This document shows, one piece after another, positions 1-5,116 of a stretch of 10,213 nt of DNA. This stretch comes from JACCTH01 sp050741915 (GTDB lineage Bacteria > Actinomycetota > Acidimicrobiia > Spongiisociales > ZC4RG35): NCBI GenBank assembly GCA_050741915.1, contig JBOGEX010000037.1:1-10213 (forward strand), given 5' to 3'. Under the pieces are notes generated by a model that ran no database searches, was not told where the DNA came from, and saw nothing but the letters and a program-made list of their open reading frames with translations. The stretch's first letter is position 1; the number at the start of each line of letters is the position of its first letter. Made by a program: the position numbers and the translations under genes.

Positions 1-392
1 CCTCGTCGAACTCGCCGTCTGGTTCGTGGTGGCAAAAGACGAAGTCAGCACGACTCTCTTGACGGAGGGATTGGCGGCTGCGGCGTTTAGTACCGCCAGT
101 GTCCCATTGACCGCCGGGTCGACCAGATCCCGCTGCGGATCCTCGACATTGAGGACATCGGGGCTGGCGGTGTGGATCACGTACTCACAGCCGGAGAAGG
201 CGGAACGGAAGGACTCAGGTTCTCCCAGATCAGCGGCCACAATCTCGATCGCGGGCGAGAGCTCGACCAGTCGCGCGGTGTCTTGGCGGGGTCCCGAACC
301 GTCGTTCGCACTGTATGCCCAACCTCCAACAGGTGGCGAACGACTTGCGAGCCGATGAACCCGCTTCCTCCCGTCACGCCAACGTGGGCCAC
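1..392 (-). pseudogene. NAD(P)-dependent epimerase/reductase (extended SDR, dihydroflavonol-reductase-like), 5' part, frameshifted and cut by the window edge
   Basis: The GTG start at 392 gives MAHVGVTGGSGFIGSQVVRH, with the Rossmann dinucleotide-binding motif TGGSGFIG at residues 7-14. The family-like reading continues to VRDPAK and then is lost; this frame ends at a stop at 177. The homologous reading resumes in another frame from about 279 (TARLVELSPAIEIVAADLGE), then YVIHTASPDVLNVEDP and VKRVVLTSSFA, and stays open for 93 codons to base 1. VVLTSS resembles the region of the catalytic serine of extended SDRs. Moving between the frames needs one missing base or two extra bases in 277-284. 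Only the N-terminal ~130 residues are inside the window. The gene is either a real pseudogene or an intact gene with a sequencing error. It is divergent from the cupredoxin gene. The substrate cannot be told from this part. Confidence 0.8.
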
Positions 393-398
393 TTTCGA

Positions 399-404
399 AC
401 CCTA
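399..404 (-). promoter_or_regulatory. Candidate leaderless -10 element of the epimerase gene
   Basis: On the minus strand TAGGGT lies exactly six bases before the GTG at 392, matching the TANNNT-N6-start arrangement of actinobacterial leaderless genes. There is no Shine-Dalgarno sequence, and an in-frame TAG four codons upstream limits the start. No clear -35 was seen. The hexamer is short, so the call rests on spacing and on the same pattern at the divergent neighbour. Confidence 0.4.
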
Positions 405-564
405 ACCAGGCTTTGCGGCCGCCTCGTGATGGGCCGGTTTGAATCTGGCCCTTGCGGTGGAATGGTCGCCCTGCAACAAATTTGCTGAGGGATGGTTCAC
501 GGCGGCCGAATGCTTAGACGCTTTTCCAAGTGCCGAGTGGCTCCTTTGCGCTGCCACATCTGGA

Positions 565-570
565 TAATCT
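565..570 (+). promoter_or_regulatory. Candidate leaderless -10 element of the cupredoxin gene
   Basis: TAATCT, within GGATAATCT, lies exactly six bases before the GTG at 577, so the predicted transcription start falls at or next to the start codon. There is no Shine-Dalgarno sequence before this GTG. The rest of the 393-576 divergent intergenic region holds no gene I can support, only a weak GGGCC/GGCCC hairpin at 431-451. Confidence 0.45.
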
Positions 571-576
571 GGCCTC

Positions 577-957
577 GTGGGCAAGAGAGCATCGAGGCTG
601 GCGGCGTCACTTCTGTTGTTGGTGGCCTGCGGCGGGGGAGCCGACCCCACCACCGCCGTGCCATCTAACGGAACTTCGGCTGACGGGACATCGGCCGGTG
701 ACGGTCCCATCCTCAGCATCGAGGGGAGGGCCTTCGGATCTGTTCCCCAACTTGCCCCCGGCGACTCAATGACGATTGTCAATCTTGACTCTGTTCGCCA
801 CACCTTTACTTCAGGTGACGACTCCTGGGAAGCAGTCCAGTTGGCCGGTGATTCGGAGGCCACCTTCACTGTCCCGGCGGACTTGGCGCCAGGCGATTAC
901 GTCTTCTTCTGCGAAATACACGCGGATATGGGAGGGCGCCTCACCATCACTGGCTGA
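577..957 (+). CDS. Cupredoxin (plastocyanin/azurin-like) lipoprotein
   Basis: This 126-residue protein begins with a basic, hydrophobic lipoprotein signal peptide ending in a lipobox (LVAC, Cys18), so it should be anchored on the outer face of the membrane. A low-complexity linker rich in Ser, Thr, Gly and Ala (about 19-42) leads to one cupredoxin domain (about 43-126). The four type-1 copper ligands are visible: His75 in VRHTF, then Cys112, His115 and Met118 in FFCEIHADMGG. It should therefore be a blue-copper one-electron carrier rather than a catalytic enzyme. The GTG start is set by the signal peptide and by the -10-like element six bases upstream. It is the first gene of a three-gene redox cluster, with 22 bases to the next gene. 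Its electron partners are inferred to be the two downstream products. Confidence 0.88.
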   Translation: MGKRASRLAASLLLLVACGGGADPTTAVPSNGTSADGTSAGDGPILSIEGRAFGSVPQLAPGDSMTIVNLDSVRHTFTSGDDSWEAVQLAGDSEATFTVPADLAPGDYVFFCEIHADMGGRLTITG

Positions 958-969
958 GGCCAATGATCG

Positions 970-975
970 AGGAGG
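970..975 (+). promoter_or_regulatory. Shine-Dalgarno sequence that fixes the start of the membrane protein gene
   Basis: AGGAGG lies four bases before GTG 980. The open frame extends back to 776, inside the cupredoxin gene, but that extension has no ribosome site and is an out-of-frame shadow of the cupredoxin. The start at 980 is therefore preferred. Confidence 0.75.
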
Positions 976-979
976 GAAT

Positions 980-2149
980 GTGAATCAATTGCAGGAATCG
1001 GCGCGCTTGCTGTTTCGCGGTGCGCTCCTGATTTTCGTTGTGACCATCGTGATCGGAATCCTCAATGGACTCGACGTTTGGGAGCCGGGGCCGAACATGC
1101 TGTTGACCCATGTCCACTCCGGGACTCTCGGATGGATCACGTTGGCAGTCGGCGGCTCTCTGCTTTCGATCTTCGGCGGTAGCCTCGACGTCAAGTCGAT
1201 TCGCAGCGGCAAGCAGCTGTCGATGGCGCTGCTCGTCACCGTGGTTCTCTATGTCATTGCCTTCGCCGTCGGATCCGGCATCTATCGCCCGATCGCCGGG
1301 ACCCTCCTCCTCATCGTTCTGATCTGGCTCCTAGTCTGGACCGCCGGGCGCTATCAAGCGAGCGAAAAGTCGACCGCTCAACTGGCGATTTACCTCACGG
1401 TGGTTTCGCTCGTGATCGGTGCGATCCTTGGAGTGCTGCTCGGGCTCTTCATCGCCAACGGCAGCCTGCCGGGCTTTAGTACCGAACGGGCAGCGTCGTT
1501 GGGGGCGGCCCATCCTGCCTCAATGCTGATCGGCTACTTGATCCTGGCCGGTGTCGCTATCACCGCTTGGCAATTGAACGGCGCCAACAGCCGGGCGGGC
1601 AAAGTGGTGGCCTGGATGCTCTTCGCCGCCGGGCTCATTGCCATTGCTTCTTTCATATTCAACATCGAGGCATTGACCCAGGTTTTCTCGCTCCTGCAAG
1701 TCATAGCGATCATCACCTACTTGGTGATCATGTGGCGTCATCTCCGGCCCGGTTCGACCGGCTCGCCGTTTGCACGAGTGGCGGTTGTCTTCCTGGCAGT
1801 CGGGATCGGTCTTCTGGTGTACGTCGTCCAACTCTTTGTCTCCGGGGCCCTGGATCCCGAGACCGGTACCGGTCCGATCGGTGTTCTCACCGCATTCGAC
1901 CATGCCATGTTCATCGGGGTGATGACCAATGCTTTGTTCGCGGTCGTCGCCGGATTGGGAGGTTGGAGGCTGGGTTCGAACCGGCTCTTGATCTGGGCGA
2001 TCAATATCGGCGTGTCCGGGTTCATTGTTGGCCTGATCGTCGACTCGAGCCTTCTCAAACGGATCTTTACCCCCATCCTCGGGCTGGCATTGTTGGCGGC
2101 CATATTCACCGCGGTCCCGGCCTTGTCTCGAAGCTCTGCTCCGGCTTGA
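980..2149 (+). CDS. Polytopic membrane protein with haem-copper-oxidase-subunit-I-like histidine motifs
   Basis: The product has 389 residues and about 12 hydrophobic helices, with almost no soluble domain. The N-terminal motif THVHSGTLGW (His44, His46) resembles the HVHSGALGWV segment of cbb3-type oxidase subunit CcoN, where histidines bind haem. Further histidines lie at the start of later helices: His178 in AAHPASMLIGY and His308 in FDHAMFIGVMTN. This suggests a haem-binding protein related to the oxidase subunit I / NorB superfamily. However, at 389 residues it is shorter than typical subunit I (450-550), and I do not see the paired histidines expected for a CuB site, so oxygen or NO reduction is not established. 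It lies between a cupredoxin gene and a cytochrome c gene; its stop overlaps the next start (TTGA). Likely role: membrane electron transfer or redox sensing. The exact family is uncertain. Confidence 0.7.
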   Translation: MNQLQESARLLFRGALLIFVVTIVIGILNGLDVWEPGPNMLLTHVHSGTLGWITLAVGGSLLSIFGGSLDVKSIRSGKQLSMALLVTVVLYVIAFAVGSGIYRPIAGTLLLIVLIWLLVWTAGRYQASEKSTAQLAIYLTVVSLVIGAILGVLLGLFIANGSLPGFSTERAASLGAAHPASMLIGYLILAGVAITAWQLNGANSRAGKVVAWMLFAAGLIAIASFIFNIEALTQVFSLLQVIAIITYLVIMWRHLRPGSTGSPFARVAVVFLAVGIGLLVYVVQLFVSGALDPETGTGPIGVLTAFDHAMFIGVMTNALFAVVAGLGGWRLGSNRLLIWAINIGVSGFIVGLIVDSSLLKRIFTPILGLALLAAIFTAVPALSRSSAPA

Positions 2150-2568
2150 CGCGACATTCTTGGCGGGTCTGGCTAGCGGTCCTGGCTGCAAGCCTGATGG
2201 GCTGTGCCCAGGTGCCGGCGACCTTAGGAGATCCGGTCCTTGATGCGGGTCGGGAGAACTACGGGCGGTTGTGCTCCTCCTGCCACGGTCCCACAGGTCA
2301 GGGGGCCAGCGCTCCGGCTTTGACGGATGTGATCGAGACGTTCCCCGACTGCGAGGACCAGAAGCTGTGGATCTCGCTCGGCTCGATGGAGTGGGAGAGC
2401 CAGTTCGGCCCCACCTACGGGGCGACGGATAAGGAGATCACGGCCATAATGCCAAGTTTCAAGAATGTCCTGACCGAAGCCGAGTTGGCCGAGGTGGCTT
2501 CATACGAACGATTCCAGTTCGGTGGCTTGTCAAATGCCGACGCTGTCGCCGGCTGTGGCGGCAACTGA
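2146..2568 (+). CDS. Lipoprotein mono-haem cytochrome c
   Basis: From the TTG at 2146, which overlaps the upstream stop as TTGA, the product has 140 residues. It starts with a short signal peptide ending in a lipobox (SLMGC, Cys20), which supports this unusual start because later starts lose the signal. The covalent haem site CSSCH lies at 43-47, followed by the usual GPTGQG. The distal ligand is probably Met102 in IMPSFKNVLTEAELAEVASY, the typical C-terminal motif of class I cytochromes c. No Shine-Dalgarno is visible, so translation probably depends on the upstream gene. It is inferred to exchange electrons with the cupredoxin or the membrane protein outside the membrane. Its last 39 bases overlap the 3' end of the opposite-strand histidine kinase gene. 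Two additional cysteines (69 and 137) are of unknown role. Confidence 0.87.
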   Translation: MTRHSWRVWLAVLAASLMGCAQVPATLGDPVLDAGRENYGRLCSSCHGPTGQGASAPALTDVIETFPDCEDQKLWISLGSMEWESQFGPTYGATDKEITAIMPSFKNVLTEAELAEVASYERFQFGGLSNADAVAGCGGN

Positions 2569-4464
2569 GGAATCGACCACAGCGGGGACTAAGAGGGGAA
2601 GTCTCAGCGTCATGGTCGTGCCGACGCCGAGCGAGCTCTCCAGGATGAGGTCGCCTTTGTGCGCCCTGGCCACGTCGCGGGCGATAGCGAGGCCAAGCCC
2701 CGTACCCGGAATGCCAGCCGATACTGCACTGCTGGCACGGAAGAATCGTTCGAAGATACGAGCCTGATCGGCCGAGGAGATGCCGATTCCCTGATCGGCG
2801 ATCCTTAGCTGGGTAGTGCCGTCGAAGGCCCGCAGGGTGATGGTCACCGCACCGCTCTGTTTCGAGTACTTGATGGCATTGGATACGAGGTTGGCAACTA
2901 CTCGCTCGAGCTGCTCGTGATCTCCCTCGACATTCACACCCGGGTCGTAGTGGGTGGCAAGGTGAACGTTGCGGTTCGCTGCCGCCGGCGTTAGGTGAGC
3001 AGTCACCTTCTCGACCAGGGCGGAAAAGTCCACTTTGGTGGTGTTGACTTCTGCTTCGGTGGTGCGTTTGAAATCCAGGATGTCATCGACGAGGTTCGAC
3101 AACTCGGCCGCGCTATTGCGGATTGTTTCGAGGTCGGTCCTTGTCTCACCCTCGGCTCCGTCGAGCAACCAATCTGTATACCCGATGATTGACGTCAGCG
3201 GCGTTCGCAATTCATGGGTCATGTTGGAAACGAACTGATCACGCATCTGCTCGAGTTTCTCTTGCGCTTCGATTCTTTGGGTCGCATCGCGGATGACCAC
3301 AGCTCGCCTAACGCGACGGGACTGCTCGATCACCTTTCCTTCCGAGACTTCAGCCCAGAACTCGCCGCCGTCGGCTCGCCGTCCGCGGGTGATTACCGCC
3401 CTCCGGGCGACCATCACCTCCGCGTCGAGTGGGTGAACTAAGAAGTCGGTGAACTTCCTACCGACTACCGGCTCACCGAGCATGAGCTCGCTGGAATGAT
3501 TGGCCCGGCGGATTGTGTCCGCCTCGTCGACCACCAATACCGCATCGAGAGCCGCGTCGAACACGCCCTCGATCTCGGCGAGAAGGTCGCGTCTCCGACT
3601 GGCCTCAGTCGACACGAGAAGCAGCGTGGCCTGGATGACAAATAGGAAAACCTGAGCGGCCGTCAGGGGATGTATTGGACTGTCGACCTCAGCGAAGGGA
3701 CCGATTCCCTGTTCCGTGGACCAGACAACCATGAACGCGGTCCCAGCCATCAGTATCGCAGTCCCTCGTTGGCCGACGTAGATCGTCGCCAGCATCAACG
3801 GAAGCAGGATGAAGTAGGCAAAGCTTCTTCCGGTGATCTCTTTACCTTCGATCGCCAAGACCAGTACCAGCACCGTCACGAGACCCACAAATGCGGTCTT
3901 GAGCCATTTGCCCCGCGGTGCTCGATCCCTCACTGCCGAGACGACCGCGAGGGCGCCGGGACCGATCAGGAAAATGCCCAGGCCGTCTGCGGCCAGCCAC
4001 GAGAGGCTCGCAAATACGAACTGAGTGTCGTAACTAATCGCAGTCGCCGCCCCACCGATGACGGCCCCGACGGCGGGCCCTAACACGCTCGCCTGCAGCA
4101 GGGCTCCGATATCGGCGAGGCGAACTATGCGATGAGTCTGGGGCAGGCGGGCGCGGAGGATGGCGCCGGCCACGGCAGCTTCGGTGACATTGGCAATGGC
4201 GGCGCCGAGGGTGTGCAGCCATCTGACGTCGACGAACGGTGCGGCCGACAAAACGGTCCCGAGGCCGACCCCGACGAGAACATGGGGCCTGAGGCGAGAG
4301 GAGGTGGCGGAGGCGAGGGCAGCGGCGACACCCGCAGCCGGCCAGAAGATGGTCACCCCGACGGCCTGGGCAGAAAGGCCGCTGCCAGCCACGGCGGCCA
4401 GCGCATAAAGGATCGTCGCTCCGATCAGGGCGACCCAAGGCGCGAACGAGCGAGTTTTCTCCAC
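2530..4464 (-). CDS. MASE1-PAS sensor histidine kinase
   Basis: The 644-residue protein starts with a membrane sensor region of about 8 helices (residues 8-290). WPAAGVAAALA at 41-51 and the helix pattern fit the MASE1 domain; the ligand of MASE1 is not known. A PAS domain follows (about 296-398), then a dimerisation/phosphoacceptor helix with the H-box NMTHELRTPL (His417). The ATP-binding domain has the N-box around 525-533 (NLVSNAIKYS), the G1 box DQGIGIS (557-563), the F-box FERFF (571-575) and the G2 box GTGLGLA (587-593). All catalytic boxes are intact, so it should be active. No response regulator is in the window, so the partner is encoded elsewhere. The GTG start at 4464 has only a weak ribosome site. 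It lies 46 bases after the EVE gene in the same direction and may be co-transcribed with it. Confidence 0.92.
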   Translation of the reverse strand: MEKTRSFAPWVALIGATILYALAAVAGSGLSAQAVGVTIFWPAAGVAAALASATSSRLRPHVLVGVGLGTVLSAAPFVDVRWLHTLGAAIANVTEAAVAGAILRARLPQTHRIVRLADIGALLQASVLGPAVGAVIGGAATAISYDTQFVFASLSWLAADGLGIFLIGPGALAVVSAVRDRAPRGKWLKTAFVGLVTVLVLVLAIEGKEITGRSFAYFILLPLMLATIYVGQRGTAILMAGTAFMVVWSTEQGIGPFAEVDSPIHPLTAAQVFLFVIQATLLLVSTEASRRRDLLAEIEGVFDAALDAVLVVDEADTIRRANHSSELMLGEPVVGRKFTDFLVHPLDAEVMVARRAVITRGRRADGGEFWAEVSEGKVIEQSRRVRRAVVIRDATQRIEAQEKLEQMRDQFVSNMTHELRTPLTSIIGYTDWLLDGAEGETRTDLETIRNSAAELSNLVDDILDFKRTTEAEVNTTKVDFSALVEKVTAHLTPAAANRNVHLATHYDPGVNVEGDHEQLERVVANLVSNAIKYSKQSGAVTITLRAFDGTTQLRIADQGIGISSADQARIFERFFRASSAVSAGIPGTGLGLAIARDVARAHKGDLILESSLGVGTTMTLRLPLLVPAVVDSSVAATAGDSVGI

Positions 4465-4510
4465 TCCGACGAATCGGCAACGGACCAGACCGCCTGTAGG
4501 TCGTATGGGC

Positions 4511-4963
4511 TTAGCGAAGGATTTCGAGCAGGCGGATCGCCGTCGCCTCGGGGACGGGGGTTACCGAAAGACGACTGCCGCGCCGGAGGATCGGAAGCTC
4601 GTCGGGGGAGAAGGTGGCGCGTAGCCGATCGAGGGGGAGAAACTCTCCGAACTTCTCGACGAACTCCACCACCACGGTGTGCCAGTTCGGATCTTCGGGC
4701 GTTGCCTTCGGGTCGTAGTACGTCGAGGCGGGATCGAACTGTGTCGGGTCGACGACTTTGGTCTCGATGACCTTGCCGAGGCCAGCGATACCAGGAGGCT
4801 TGGCGCTCGAGTGATAGAAAAAGGCGAGGTCCCCGACTTCGGCCTGGAGAAGATAGGCCCGGGCGATGTAATTGCGAACACCGTCCCAAACCGTGTTTCG
4901 ATCGCGGGCCAGGTCATCGATGCTGTATGACCCCGGTTCCGACTTGTAGAGCCAGTAGTTCAC
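4511..4963 (-). CDS. EVE domain-containing protein
   Basis: At 150 residues this is a single EVE domain (PUA-like fold, related to YTH), the usual length of the stand-alone bacterial form. It opens with MNYWLYKSEP, followed by the conserved WDGVRNY at 27-33, GDLAFFYHS at 44-52 and PGIAGLGKV at 57-65, which form the pocket region; PNWHTV at 92-97 is also typical. EVE domains bind modified bases in DNA or RNA and may act in RNA modification or in defence; the ligand here is unknown. The GTG at 4963 is the only plausible start because an in-frame TAG lies four codons upstream. Instead of a well-spaced ribosome site it has GGAG directly against the start codon, inside a perfect palindrome. No restriction or methylation gene is adjacent. 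Confidence 0.93.
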   Translation of the reverse strand: MNYWLYKSEPGSYSIDDLARDRNTVWDGVRNYIARAYLLQAEVGDLAFFYHSSAKPPGIAGLGKVIETKVVDPTQFDPASTYYDPKATPEDPNWHTVVVEFVEKFGEFLPLDRLRATFSPDELPILRRGSRLSVTPVPEATAIRLLEILR

Positions 4964-4987
4964 CTCCGTTTTCTAGCGGAGGTGAAC
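4958..4987. repeat. Perfect 11-bp inverted repeat across the EVE gene start
   Basis: GTTCACCTCCG at 4958-4968 is repeated in reverse complement at 4977-4987, with an 8-base loop (4969-4976). The proximal arm holds the GTG start and the GGAG before it. Two readings are possible. If transcription starts upstream, the RNA hairpin would hide the start codon. If the gene is leaderless (TAGAAA at 4975-4970 lies six bases before the GTG), the palindrome straddles the promoter and could be a dimeric repressor site. The repeat itself is certain; its role is not. Confidence 0.85.
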
Positions 4988-4994
4988 GAGGGTC

Positions 4995-5013
4995 GGCGCC
5001 AGGACGGAGCGCC
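4995..5013. repeat. Short hairpin in the EVE/cvnA intergenic region
   Basis: GGCGC (4995-4999) pairs with GCGCC (5009-5013) around a 9-base loop. It sits between the EVE palindrome and a terminator-like hairpin, separated from the latter by a run of eight A. Five GC pairs in a GC-rich genome are weak evidence alone; it is listed because three hairpins occur in a row. Confidence 0.45.
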
Positions 5014-5039
5014 AAAAAAAACCGGAAGCCGAAGCCGGT
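5014..5039 (-). terminator. Candidate Rho-independent terminator or attenuator on the minus strand
   Basis: Read on the minus strand, ACCGG and CCGGT (5039-5035 and 5025-5021) pair around the 9-base loop CTTCGGCTT, and a run of eight T follows (5021-5014, overlapping the stem by one base). This is the form of an intrinsic terminator. No minus-strand gene lies upstream of it, because the gene beyond is divergent, so it would end either antisense transcripts or a leader of the EVE gene. In the second case it would be an attenuator. The stem is short (5 bp). Confidence 0.5.
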
Positions 5040-5055
5040 CTCTAGCTCTTCCGAC

Positions 5056-5083
5056 TCAATTTTGGCAGCCGCCGTGTCGATAA
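5056..5083 (+). promoter_or_regulatory. Possible sigma-28/WhiG-type promoter for the conservon operon
   Basis: TCAA at 5056-5059 and GTCGATAA at 5076-5083 are separated by 16 bases, each one mismatch from the flagellar/WhiG-type consensus TAAA-N15-GCCGATAA. The start would fall about 25 bases before the GTG at 5117. A sigma-70 type alternative using TTGGCA (5062-5067) lacks a good -10 at the right spacing. Recognition is tentative and based on short motifs only. Confidence 0.25.
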
Positions 5084-5103
5084 AGCATTTTCGGCTTTTA
5101 CCC

Positions 5104-5110
5104 AAGGAGG
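5104..5110 (+). promoter_or_regulatory. Strong Shine-Dalgarno sequence of the conservon operon
   Basis: AAGGAGG lies six bases before GTG 5117, near-ideal spacing. It settles the start of the first conservon gene and implies a normal leader, unlike the leaderless-type starts at the left of the window. Confidence 0.85.
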
Positions 5111-5116
5111 AGCGGA

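Noticed and set aside
431..451. GGGCC/GGCCC hairpin in the left divergent intergenic region
   Set aside because: Five GC pairs with an 11-base loop and no T run; expected by chance in GC-rich DNA.
402..869. 155-codon open frame on the minus strand opposite the cupredoxin gene
   Set aside because: Its composition is that of a GC-rich shadow frame, no domain is recognisable, and the plus-strand cupredoxin with complete copper ligands is clearly the real gene.
86..1484. TTTAGTACCG occurring near 86-97 and again near 1474-1484
   Set aside because: A ten-base repeat inside two unrelated coding regions, without any further extension, is best explained by chance.
1520..2191. 223-codon minus-strand open frame opposite the membrane protein
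   Set aside because: It is a polar, low-complexity sequence complementary to hydrophobic helix codons, with no recognisable domain; the plus-strand gene is real.
4132..4770. 212-codon plus-strand frame across the kinase/EVE junction
   Set aside because: Gly/Arg/Ser-rich shadow of two clearly recognisable minus-strand genes.
4982..5086. Short plus-strand frame of about 34 codons starting at the mirrored GTG of the palindrome
   Set aside because: The start arises only from palindrome symmetry; the product is a short basic sequence with no recognisable feature and the GGAG touches the start codon.
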